Origin: Hippopus hippopus
Lineage: Eukaryota; Mollusca; Bivalvia; Cardiida; Cardiidae
NCBI GenBank assembly: GCA_946811185.2
Contig: OX328107.1
Coordinates: 41,840,360 to 41,904,359 of the forward strand
DNA length: 64,000 nt
Direction: 5' to 3'
The notes below the pieces were generated by a model. That model was given only the letters and a program-made list of their open reading frames with translations. It was not told the origin of the DNA and did not search any database. Shown here piece after piece: positions 9,670 to 17,109 of this stretch; position 1 is the first letter of the stretch, and each line of letters starts with the position of its first letter. A program made the translations under genes and the position numbers.

Positions 9670-9806
9670 TTTTAATTAGCAACATATTTTTTTAACGTAG
9701 ATTTTATCATAGATTTCATCATAGATTTTACATGTCTGAGGAATTATCAATTTCACACATACACTTACACCTATACCTAATTTTAGGAAAACGTAATTTA
9801 AGTCTC

Positions 9807-10481
9807 TTAATGGATGGTGTGATTCTTTTCAATAAGCCTCCGAAAGGACTCACGAGCTTCTTGTCTTCCTTTTTCTATCAAAGATTCTTCGTTTTCAGTA
9901 GAAATCTTTTTCTTGATATTGGTACGTATTTCTTCCTTCATAACCTTATACTTCTCTACTTCTTCCATGATGAGTTTAAATTCATCATCTGAAACAATAC
10001 CATCCACCAAAGCCTTGGAAATATGTGTTGAAAGAGTATCTAATTTTGCATCTGCAAGCATTCTAATCTTCATATGCTTTTCTGCTTTGCTTCTAGTATT
10101 TCTTACAACAAAATTACCAACTACGCTTAGAAGACCAACTCCTAAGGCAACTACTTCTAAGGCAACAACAGCGGGAATCGCTACTACTGTAGATAGCAGA
10201 CCAATTCCTCCTGCACCTGCACCTAAAGCTGTTGTAGCTAAAACAACATCAACATTGCTTATAATTCTTGAAGCACGTAAATACTTTTTTGTTAGAACGT
10301 CTCTAGTTTGAACTTCTTTCTCAAGGAATTGTTGTATCTCCGAAATCTTTTGTAAACGATAGGAATGGCCTCTGTCATCTCCCATTGCATGCATTTCAAT
10401 AGGTGGGGCGCTTGCGGTACTTCGTTCTTTGGGTAATATAGGATATATTTTATTAGGGTGTTCTTGATTTGTATCTGCCAT
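9807..10481 (-). CDS. Polinton membrane protein with two hydrophobic segments
   Basis: 224 aa. A polar N-terminus is followed by an amphipathic helix (LQKISEIQQFLEKEVQTRD), then two adjacent hydrophobic stretches rich in Gly/Ala/Val at about residues 78-105 and 105-125 (LATTALGAGAGGIGLLSTVV; AIPAVVALEVVALGVGLLSV). A basic helical domain comes next (KAEKHMKIRMLADAKLDTLS ... ISDDEF-like VSDDEFKLIMEEVEKYKVMK) with a charged tail. This hairpin-like membrane topology plus C-terminal helix is typical of a widespread Polinton protein. Membrane insertion or fusion is a guess. ATTAATAAA touches the ATG. Intact. Confidence 0.8.
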   Translation of the reverse strand: MADTNQEHPNKIYPILPKERSTASAPPIEMHAMGDDRGHSYRLQKISEIQQFLEKEVQTRDVLTKKYLRASRIISNVDVVLATTALGAGAGGIGLLSTVVAIPAVVALEVVALGVGLLSVVGNFVVRNTRSKAEKHMKIRMLADAKLDTLSTHISKALVDGIVSDDEFKLIMEEVEKYKVMKEEIRTNIKKKISTENEESLIEKGRQEARESFRRLIEKNHTIH

Positions 10482-10502
10482 TTTATTAATGTAATATTTT
10501 TT

Positions 10503-10880
10503 TTATGGCAAATATTTTAGATAGCAGAATAACTCTCCCTCAGGTATTTCGATTGGTTTTTGTGAGAAATTATAAATGTAGACTACGATATCATTAACAT
10601 CATTATCAAGATGTGTACTATTAAAAATGGTTAAACTATCTTTCCATTTATTACTAATAGATATCACTACAACTCCTCGTGTAGTTATATAACCAAATCC
10701 TAGCGAAAGTCTCATACCATCATGAGGAGGAATCTTGATAGTTACTTGTGAGTATATTTTCCATTTTAGAGAATCTTGCTTTAAGGGAGGATATCTTACT
10801 TCATGTAAATGAGGTTTCCAAAATATAGTTTTATGTTGGGTAGTAATATTAGGTTTTATACCAAATTTATAAATATCCAT
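10503..10880 (-). CDS. Small beta-rich protein, possible dUTPase fold
   Basis: 125 aa. The C-terminal two thirds (TIKIPPHDGMRLSLGFGYIT ... NDIVVYIYNFSQKPIEIPEG ELFCYL) follows the strand order of trimeric dUTPases: an I-P-P-H-like strand, a GYITTRG hairpin, a late VxxYNFSxxPIEIxxGE segment and a final hydrophobic strand. The catalytic Asp/Tyr motif 3 (GVID..Y) and the SGLA loop are not recognisable, so enzymatic activity is unlikely if the fold is right. ACAAATAAAA touches the ATG. It could equally be an unrelated small jelly-roll or virion protein. Confidence 0.65.
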   Translation of the reverse strand: MDIYKFGIKPNITTQHKTIFWKPHLHEVRYPPLKQDSLKWKIYSQVTIKIPPHDGMRLSLGFGYITTRGVVVISISNKWKDSLTIFNSTHLDNDVNDIVVYIYNFSQKPIEIPEGELFCYLKYLP

Positions 10881-10909
10881 TTTTATTTGTTGTAAATAAT
10901 ATTTAAATA

Positions 10910-11494
10910 TTACAATATAGCTCCTAGGATAGGGATATTAGCAAATGGACTATTAGGCCCGAGTAAAAGTCCTTTTCCATCATACATTTTTCCTCCTTGC
11001 TTTAAATACAACCCATCACCAACGGAAGCTAATCCTTTACCTTTGTATGGTTTTAAGTATAATCCACATCCATCAGTTTCAACCTGACAAACACACCCTC
11101 CTTTTTTAAGATAAAGACCCGACCCCATCGCTTTTTGCACACCTGTTTGAGCTAATCCAGAAAGAGCGCCAACACCTAAAGCTGGTAAAACAGTTTTTGC
11201 AAGCATCGGTAAAGCTCTGGCAGCTAACCCAGCCAACATTCCGAGAAAACCTCCCTCTATCTTCGTGTTATATTTAAGTTGTTTTGCAGTCATTCTAATA
11301 GTTATACCATTACCCTCCTCATAGGCTTTAGCTATTTTCCTTGCTTGTGAATTGGTAATTGCTAAAACATCATTACCATGTAAATCTTCATGACCTAAAC
11401 GAATACTTACTGGACAACCAGCTTTAACAGCATGTTGAAGCTTTTCCTTTTGTCCTTCCGATATATTTACTTTAACATTAGTGTAACTCGTCAT
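10910..11494 (-). CDS. Polinton minor virion protein (pVI-like candidate)
   Basis: 194 aa. The N-terminus (YTNVKVNISEGQKEKLQHAV) and SIRLGHEDLHGNDVLAITNS, then TIRMTAKQLKYN, match a widespread Polinton protein. IEGG-F near residue 80 fits the adenain cleavage consensus (M/I/L)xGG-x. The following LGMLAGLAARALPMLAKTVL segment is amphipathic or hydrophobic. After that come Gly-Leu-Tyr-Leu-Lys repeats (GSGLYLKKGG, CGLYLKPYKG, GDGLYLKQGG) and a C-terminus GLLLGPNSPFANIPILGAIL. A protease-released membrane-active virion protein is inferred by analogy to adenovirus pVI. TATATAAA touches the ATG. Intact. Confidence 0.8.
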   Translation of the reverse strand: MTSYTNVKVNISEGQKEKLQHAVKAGCPVSIRLGHEDLHGNDVLAITNSQARKIAKAYEEGNGITIRMTAKQLKYNTKIEGGFLGMLAGLAARALPMLAKTVLPALGVGALSGLAQTGVQKAMGSGLYLKKGGCVCQVETDGCGLYLKPYKGKGLASVGDGLYLKQGGKMYDGKGLLLGPNSPFANIPILGAIL

Positions 11495-11517
11495 TTTATA
11501 TACAAATATTTTTTTAT

Positions 11518-12291
11518 TTATCTAGCTTCTCTAATATGAAACCTAATTGTTAAATTTTCACCTCTAAGATTTAGTAAATTGTCATTTTGGTCAGTAATAT
11601 TTACCTCTAGGTTATGTATTTCATTTAATGTTATTGGTAAGTATACTAAATTAACTGGTGACTCAATTATCTTATATCCAGGTGCAACATCTGGGAAAAA
11701 GGAGTAAATAGTGTTTTTTGTTGAACCATTTACATAACTTCCTGAGATAATATCTATGTTAACGAGCAAACTATTTATGCTAAGAATGTTCACTACATTC
11801 TCTGACTCATGAAATCCTTGTGTATATTTAGCGCGAGTAAATCCTAATACTTTTGCAATGGAGCCTGGTTGATTAAAATCTACTTGATAACCATCTTCTA
11901 AGGTAATAATAGACTTTAGAGTATTGGTGTTTGCAGAAATGTTAATAGGATACTCTTCATTAACTTCATCATAATGACCCTCTTTTCTCATTTCCTGTTG
12001 AATGGTGTCATTAATGCTAACAAGGTCATAACTTCCTTCAGGTATTTTTATTTTAATCCATGAGGTACAATTGTCTGGAGAATAAACGAATGTGTTGTTC
12101 GTTTCATCAATGTTTGGAAAAGAGTAGTAAGTTTCAAGGTTTACCAGAGCTATTTCATATACTTTATCCTTTTCCAGTTGAATTGGAGGATTAAACCTTG
12201 TTCTAAAACGTGTTTTGTTGTCGCTTACTATGATTTGAAATGATGTTTTATGGTTTGTATTTTTTACAATTTGTTCTAAAAGTTCTTCCAT
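11518..12291 (-). CDS. Minor capsid protein, penton-like single jelly-roll
   Basis: 257 aa. The sequence has the family signature of the Polinton minor capsid (penton) protein: FNPPIQLEKDKVYEIALVNL near residues 33-52, YYSFPNIDETNNTF, IPEGSYDLVSINDTIQQEM, KSIITLEDGYQVDF, VLGFTRAKYTQGFHESENVV, NILSINSLLVNIDIISGSYV, and a C-terminal LRGENLTIRFHIRE. It is beta-rich throughout, as expected of a jelly-roll that occupies capsid vertices next to the major capsid protein. TATTTTAAAA touches the ATG. The frame is intact and it is encoded in the leftward capsid block. Confidence 0.88.
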   Translation of the reverse strand: MEELLEQIVKNTNHKTSFQIIVSDNKTRFRTRFNPPIQLEKDKVYEIALVNLETYYSFPNIDETNNTFVYSPDNCTSWIKIKIPEGSYDLVSINDTIQQEMRKEGHYDEVNEEYPINISANTNTLKSIITLEDGYQVDFNQPGSIAKVLGFTRAKYTQGFHESENVVNILSINSLLVNIDIISGSYVNGSTKNTIYSFFPDVAPGYKIIESPVNLVYLPITLNEIHNLEVNITDQNDNLLNLRGENLTIRFHIREAR

Positions 12292-12351
12292 TTTTAAAAT
12301 ATGAAATATAATATTTATATGTGTATAAGTATTATATTCTGGGAAAAATAT

Positions 12352-12678
12352 TTATAAAAAATCTTGAGTACTTTCTTCTAACAAATAAAAATAATTCTGT
12401 CTTTCTTTTTCTGTTTTTGGAGCAATCGCTGCTATCTTTTCAAACACTAGGTATAATTTTTCAATATACTCATGCTCAACATCATCATTCTCAGCAAATC
12501 CAATCTTATAGATTAAATCTAATACTTCTTCTCTGAAACGCACTAACTCACGACAAACATATACAAATTCAAAAGAATTTATGGAACCCCTTGGGTTTTC
12601 TATTTTATATTTCTCTAATATATAATCTACTACCTTCATAGTTTTATTTTGGTTTTTAAATATTTCATAAAGAGCCAT
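12352..12678 (-). CDS. Small helical protein, unknown
   Basis: 108 aa, acidic and predicted mostly helical from composition (MALYEIFKNQNKTMKVVDYI, VCRELVRFREEVLDLIYKIG, EHEYIEKLYLVFEKIAAIAP). No zinc, membrane or catalytic motif. TTATAAAAA touches the ATG, which matches its neighbours and supports a real gene. It lies between the packaging ATPase and the penton-like gene on the same strand. I do not recognise a family. Confidence 0.65.
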   Translation of the reverse strand: MALYEIFKNQNKTMKVVDYILEKYKIENPRGSINSFEFVYVCRELVRFREEVLDLIYKIGFAENDDVEHEYIEKLYLVFEKIAAIAPKTEKERQNYFYLLEESTQDFL

Positions 12679-12724
12679 TTTTTATAATTAATACATTTTT
12701 TTTAAGAACTTATTTTCATTTTTT

Positions 12725-13501
12725 TTATTTAGGTATGTAAAAATTGTCAAAACCGTTTCTATACTTCCCATCATGTTTTTTACTGGTTAAGTCAATAATA
12801 GCAAAACCATGTGGTCTTTCCCATGCCTTTTGACAAAACTTTCTAAACTCATCCTTAGACATATCTTCACCTATGTGGTCGCTATAAATATGATTAAGGT
12901 TTTTTAGGTCTTGTCGGAAAAGACAAATAAAATTAGCGTTTTCTCTAATAGTTTGTCTTGGTAGTCTAAAATAATTCTGTGAGAGGTAAAAGCAGTCAAC
13001 ATTACTATGCCTTCCTCGAATGTAGTAACACTCACATTTATTTTGCTTTTCTAAAAGTAAATCATCGAAAATCATTAAATTTTTATTTCCTGAGTTTAAC
13101 TCTCTCGGGTCAGGTACATCACTAGCATTTTCAAAGAAGTTGCAATTTATATCCGATTTGTTTTTAATCGTCTTAATCCATTCTTCAACTAAAGCTGTTG
13201 GTACAATGTTTAGTTCTTGTATCTCATCACGCATGTTAAACAATCTTAAGATACATTCTTTTGGTAGTTTTTCTTCAAAAGCCTTTTTTAGTATTCGGTA
13301 TTCCGGTTGAAAAAGGCTTTTTCCAAAAACACTCAAATCGTTGTAGTCAAGCCAACCTGGTCTGAGTAAAAGGTTTAACAATAAAGTAGTTTTACCACAT
13401 CCTGATTTTCCTATAATTAAACCTCTAATACTTTTTGGTAAAAGGGAGTGATTAAATCTCTTTGATACTACTTCATTCCATGATAAGTTTATAATATCCA
13501 T
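12725..13501 (-). CDS. FtsK/HerA-type genome-packaging ATPase
   Basis: 258 aa from the ATG at 13501 (MDIINLSWNEVV). The frame is open 26 codons further upstream, but that stretch lies in the 31-bp divergent spacer and the opposing gene, and TATATAAAA touches the 13501 ATG. Walker A is GLIIGKSGCGKTTLLLNLL near residues 29-47. Walker B is NLMIFDDLLLE near 143-153, followed by the GRHSNVDCFYLSQNYFRLPR stretch typical of A32-like ATPases. Expected to pump DNA into preformed capsids. Intact. Confidence 0.94.
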   Translation of the reverse strand: MDIINLSWNEVVSKRFNHSLLPKSIRGLIIGKSGCGKTTLLLNLLLRPGWLDYNDLSVFGKSLFQPEYRILKKAFEEKLPKECILRLFNMRDEIQELNIVPTALVEEWIKTIKNKSDINCNFFENASDVPDPRELNSGNKNLMIFDDLLLEKQNKCECYYIRGRHSNVDCFYLSQNYFRLPRQTIRENANFICLFRQDLKNLNHIYSDHIGEDMSKDEFRKFCQKAWERPHGFAIIDLTSKKHDGKYRNGFDNFYIPK

Positions 13502-13532
13502 TTTTATATAACTTTTTTTTATATATATAAAA
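13502..13532. promoter_or_regulatory. Divergent 31-bp A/T spacer (bidirectional promoter candidate)
   Basis: Only 31 bases, almost all A/T, separate the ATPase start (leftward) from the Zn-ribbon start (rightward). Both strands carry a TATATAAAA-type motif touching the ATG (GTTATATAAAA for the ATPase, ATATATATAAAA for the Zn-ribbon gene). The switch in gene direction and the paired motifs suggest a shared start region. Promoter activity is inferred. Confidence 0.5.
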
Positions 13533-13679
13533 ATGTATTGCGTTAAATGTAAAAAACATACTGATACAAACAATATCAAGTATACCGTTTCTAAAAATGG
13601 AAGAAATATGATGCAGGGGAAATGTGTTATTTGTGGAATAACTAAAACACAATTTATAAAAAAAAACCACTGGGAGTAG
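13533..13679 (+). CDS. Zn-ribbon N-terminal part of a Zn-ribbon/PLA2/integrase unit
   Basis: 48 codons, starting MYCVKCKKHTDTNN and containing two CxxC knuckles (CVKC at residues 3-6, CVIC at 31-34) of the small Zn-ribbon that opens a common Polinton gene. ATATATATAAAA touches the ATG. The frame runs into an A9 tract (13658-13666) and stops soon after at 13677. The next frame is open from 13660 onward through the PLA2 domain, whose own ATG lacks the start motif. The most economical reading is a single gene with one extra base in the A9 run, by mutation, assembly error or real slippage. Confidence 0.8.
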   Translation: MYCVKCKKHTDTNNIKYTVSKNGRNMMQGKCVICGITKTQFIKKNHWE

Positions 13680-14034
13680 CATCTTAAACAAATTTATAAA
13701 TAATTTACCTGTTGAAATGCATCTTCCCGGTCACAACTTTACAGGGCCAGGTACCAAACTAAATGAGAGGTTAAATCCTGATTTAACACCAAAGGAATGG
13801 AGTAAACCTATAAACCGTGTTGATAAAGCTGCTTATCATCATGATGTTTGCTATCTTAAGCATGATGATACAAAAACTAGGAATGAGATATGTGATAAAG
13901 ATATGTTAACAGAGTTAGAAGGTATTTACAATCCTAGTATTAGAGAAAAAATGGAAAGGGGTCTGGTAAGTAAACTCATTGGAACGAAGATGAAATTTGG
14001 AATGGGAGTAAAAAAAAAAATTTCGAAATTTTAG
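13660..14034 (+). pseudogene. Phospholipase A2-like domain (fragment of broken gene)
   Basis: This frame is open from 13660; its first ATG is at 13717. Residues after that ATG show the calcium-loop pattern HNFTGPGTKL and the catalytic His-Asp and Tyr of the secreted/parvoviral-type PLA2 family in VDKAAYHHDVCYLKH. The remainder is basic. Related domains help parvoviruses cross endosomal membranes; a similar entry role here is inference. The ORF ends at 14034 just after an A11 tract (14010-14020), where the integrase frame becomes open. Both flanks are out of frame with it, so this is a middle piece of one gene. Confidence 0.8.
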
Positions 14035-14927
14035 CGGAAGAATTACATAAACCTGTAAAAAGAAATTTTAAGAAAAGGAGAGTTAGAGTAAACGGTATAG
14101 ATAGGATATGGGCTGCGGATTTAGTAGACATGCAAACATTTTCTAAGTTTAATCGTGGTGTTAAATACCTTCTTGCTGTCATTGACATCTTTTCTAAATA
14201 TGGATATCTGGTGCCATTAAAAGATAAAACAGGGAAATCTGTTGCTATAGCATTAAAAAGTATTTTTAAGGAGAGAAAACCTGAAAAAATGTGGGTGGAT
14301 AAGGGTAAAGAGTTTTATAACAAAGATGTAAAAGACTTGGTTGAATTATATTCTACCGAAAATGAGGAAAAATCTAGTGTGGTTGAGAGATGGATTAGAA
14401 CAATGAAAGAAAAAATGTGGAAGTATTTTTCCGCTAACTCTACAAACGTTTACATTAATGTGCTACCGGATTTGGTTAAAAAATATAATAACACGAGGCA
14501 TTCATCTATTAAGATGACTCCGGTAGACGCTAGTAAAAAAGAAAATGAAACGAGAGTTTGGAGAAATCTTTACCCCGAACATTTAGAAATAAAAGACTCT
14601 AATCCTAAGTTTTCCGTTGGAGATAAAGTAAGGATAACTAAAAAGAAAAAGACTTTTGAGAAAGGTTATACAACAAGATGGACTGAGGAGGTTTTTACAG
14701 TTTCTGAAGTAAAACTTACATCACCTGTAACATATAAAATTAAAGATTTTAATGGAGAAGAAATACAAGGTACCTTTTATGAACCTGAACTGCAGAAAAC
14801 CAGTCAAGAGTTGTATAGGATAGAAAAGGTTATTAAAAAAGGAAAAAAGAAATCTCTCGTAAAGTGGAAAGGTTATCCTGATGAATTTAATTCATGGGTT
14901 GACAATAAAGATATTATAAATATTTAA
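14010..14927 (+). pseudogene. int: Retroviral-type (DDE) integrase with chromodomain, start lost
   Basis: The first ATG in frame is at 14130, but homologous sequence continues upstream to the A11 tract and includes the first catalytic Asp (WAADLVDM, GAT at 14118-14120). An ATG-14130 product would lack it. The second Asp lies in MWVDKGKEFYN and the Glu in SSVVERW. They are separated by 28 residues, fewer than the ~33-35 usual in this family, which suggests a short internal deletion. C-terminal chromodomain: RIEKVIKKGKK then VKWKGYPDEFNSWV. Integrase inserts the element and makes the 6-bp duplication. Expression would need a frameshift at A11. Function of this copy is doubtful. Confidence 0.85.
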
Positions 14928-14939
14928 ACTATAAAAAAA

Positions 14940-15356
14940 ATGGAAAATATTTCGATTGAAAACGTAATTTTACCAAATAAACCGTTGAACAATTTCGAAT
15001 TAGAGGGTGCCGTTAAAAGATTAAAGATTCCTTATTTTAGAGGAGTTTTTTTACTAGATACATTACCGAGAAAACCGAGTAAAAAAGAATGTGGTATAGT
15101 AAACTTTGATAAAAGTGGTGGACCTGGTACACATTGGGTCGCTTGGTATAAAAATGGTAAAACTAAAATTTATTTTGATAGTTATGGCATACAACCACCT
15201 ATTGAAATTCGAGATTATTTAAAAAGTCCAATACAGTACAATACTGACCAATTACAACAAGCTGGACAAGTATTTTGCGGTCATTTATGTTTGTACATTC
15301 TAAAAGAGTTATCTAGAGGTAACCAGTTTCAAAATGTTTTAAATAAACTTTTTTAG
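14940..15356 (+). CDS. Adenain-like (Ulp1-fold) maturation cysteine protease
   Basis: 138 aa. Catalytic elements in order: His in GPGTHWVAWY near residue 65, Asp in IYFDSYGIQPP near 81, Gln upstream of the cysteine in QQAGQVFCGH, and the nucleophile Cys in FCGHLCLYIL near 119. Length and order match the compact Polinton/adenovirus protease that cleaves capsid and core precursors during virion maturation. Candidate (M/I/L)xGG-x sites occur in the 194-aa virion protein and in the fibre-like protein. ACTATAAAAAAA touches the ATG, only 12 bp after the integrase stop. Intact. Confidence 0.92.
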   Translation: MENISIENVILPNKPLNNFELEGAVKRLKIPYFRGVFLLDTLPRKPSKKECGIVNFDKSGGPGTHWVAWYKNGKTKIYFDSYGIQPPIEIRDYLKSPIQYNTDQLQQAGQVFCGHLCLYILKELSRGNQFQNVLNKLF

Positions 15357-15369
15357 TGCTATATAAAAA

Positions 15370-16719
15370 ATGCCTGTTGACAAATTTGGAAGAATGGAAG
15401 ATGTTGAAACAAGTGGTAATGGTGTGTCACTCACCTACATAAATAATAATTTTTTACGTAAAGATGGAACAACTGTTGTTACTGGTTCTATAGACATGAA
15501 TGGTAATACATTAACGAGGGTTAGTAATCCAGTAAATTCTCATGATGTGGCAACTAAGGGTTATGTTGACTCCAACACAGGGTTGTTGAATGAAAACGGT
15601 GGATTCCACGTTACTGGTCATTTAAATATGGGTTTTAATCCGATAAGAAATGTTAAGGAGCCTACAGAACCTAATGAAGCTGCTACTAAAGATTATGTGG
15701 ATAGAAGCGGTAGAGCAATAGTAGAGAACCGAGATGGTACTTTTTCAGCTGTTGCGAATATAGATATGCGGGAGTTTACTTTGAATAATCTTTTGGATCC
15801 CGCAGATGCTCAAGATGCAGCAACTAAAAGATACGTAGATAACGCAAATAGAGCCTTCGTTTATGGGGGTGGCAGGTATATGGCAGTTTCCGACGTTTCT
15901 ATGGGAGGACGAAGAATTAAAAATGTTGGAAGTCCCTTAGAAAATGACCAAGCCGTAAATAAGTTTTACGTAGATACCACTATTGAGGTTGCCACTGCGG
16001 GTCAAAAAGCTTTAACGAGAAAACAAGATGGAACTTTTTTAATGGCTGGTGGAATAGATATGAATGATCACTCGATTACTGGATTATCAAGTCCCGCGTC
16101 CCAAGATGCCGCTACTACTAAAGGTTATGTTGATGACCTCGTTAAAAATATTAGAGGTGGTCAAGGCGCTTTGTTTAAATCTTTCTCAATGAAAATAAAT
16201 GAGGAACTACTAGTAAAACAAAATATTGATATGAATAATTTGAGAATACATAATATAGCGGATCCGAGATTTGCAAAAGACGTTGTCAGTAGAGAATATA
16301 TGGAACGTTTCTTCAGAGCATATAAACCAAAACCTATTATAACCGTGTGGGCAGAAGAACAAGGACCAATTGCAGATGGTAATTATGAATTCTCTTTTGG
16401 TAATGGTAATTCGGGTCGCAGGCATGGTTTAGGGGGTTACTGCATGAATGTATCAGGTAGAATTATAAGAGGAAGTTTAACAACTGTTAAAAAGGATTCT
16501 AATGGGCTAGATGAAGAGGTAAAAATTAATATAACTGTAAACGGAATGGAACAGGTTGATTACTCTATTATTAAAAAAGGGAATGAAGTTTGTAGCTGTA
16601 CAGTTTTTCCTGTGGCGTTGGAGGTAGGGCAATGCGATGTCATAAACTTTATCTCGAGAACAGACACCCGTAATGTATCACACGGTTACATATCTATTTT
16701 GATAGAGTTAGACTTATAA
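15370..16719 (+). CDS. Phage-tail-fibre-like repeat protein with C-terminal head
   Basis: 449 aa. From about residue 40 to 315 it has six repeats of about 45-55 residues with the pattern DMNxxxIxxLxxPxxxxDAATKxYVD (for example IDMNGNTLTRVSNPV with ATKGYVD, and IDMNDHSITGLSSPA with TTKGYVD). This is the repeat seen in bacteriophage fibre/collar proteins and in some large DNA virus proteins. The C-terminal ~130 residues (from YEFSFGNGNSGRRHGLGGY) look like a beta-rich head. A host-attachment fibre is the natural inference. GCTATATAAAAA touches the ATG. It is the third gene of the rightward block. Intact; no signal peptide. Confidence 0.85.
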   Translation: MPVDKFGRMEDVETSGNGVSLTYINNNFLRKDGTTVVTGSIDMNGNTLTRVSNPVNSHDVATKGYVDSNTGLLNENGGFHVTGHLNMGFNPIRNVKEPTEPNEAATKDYVDRSGRAIVENRDGTFSAVANIDMREFTLNNLLDPADAQDAATKRYVDNANRAFVYGGGRYMAVSDVSMGGRRIKNVGSPLENDQAVNKFYVDTTIEVATAGQKALTRKQDGTFLMAGGIDMNDHSITGLSSPASQDAATTKGYVDDLVKNIRGGQGALFKSFSMKINEELLVKQNIDMNNLRIHNIADPRFAKDVVSREYMERFFRAYKPKPIITVWAEEQGPIADGNYEFSFGNGNSGRRHGLGGYCMNVSGRIIRGSLTTVKKDSNGLDEEVKINITVNGMEQVDYSIIKKGNEVCSCTVFPVALEVGQCDVINFISRTDTRNVSHGYISILIELDL

Positions 16720-16730
16720 TTACACTAAAT

Positions 16731-16765
16731 AAATATAACTCCTTTCTCAATGAGAAGTTATATTT
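16731..16765. terminator. Hairpin between convergent genes
   Basis: Arms AAATATAAC and GTTATATTT plus an inner TTCTCA-A-TGAGAA form a stem between the stop of the fibre-like gene and the stop of the RING gene. A shared 3'-end or transcription-stop role for the two convergent genes is inferred; no family motif is known to me. Confidence 0.4.
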
Positions 16766-16776
16766 ATAAAAAAAAT

Positions 16777-17109
16777 TTATAAAATTCTTTTAACAAAAGA
16801 TTCCATTCTACATATGGGGCATTTATAAGTTGTAAGTTTATTACATGATTCACATATAGGTATATGACCACAATTACAATATAGTACGTTAGGTTTAACT
16901 TCATTACATATAACACAAGATTCTGAATAAAAAGTTCTGGTTTCGTTAATTTGTTGGGGAATTATTCTAATGTCATTAATTTGTTGCCTATATAACATAT
17001 CAGCTTCACTAGTAAATTCTATAAATGGTGATAAAGTTGGATAAAATTCACCAAATTCAAGATATCTACTAAAATCACTTCTTTGATACCCTAGGTGGTA
17101 TAATATAAA
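16777..17109 (-). pseudogene. RING-finger domain, separated C-terminal part
   Basis: This frame is open from about 17109 down to 16777, with a first ATG at 16998 that lacks the TATAAAA leader. The last ~50 residues contain a complete C3HC4 RING: CVIC, then CNCGH, CESC and CPIC, resembling IAP/MUL1-type E3 ubiquitin ligase RINGs. Upstream codons (GYQRSDFSRYLEFGEFYPTL) read as protein and continue from the adjacent ORF 17091-17642 across a one-base frame difference near 17095-17105. I infer one gene of about 290 codons with an N-terminal unknown domain and C-terminal RING, now frameshifted. Confidence 0.7.

Noticed and set aside
13473..13691. Minus-strand ORF across the ATPase/Zn-ribbon junction
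   Set aside because: It overlaps the divergent spacer and antisense Zn-ribbon sequence; shadow ORF.
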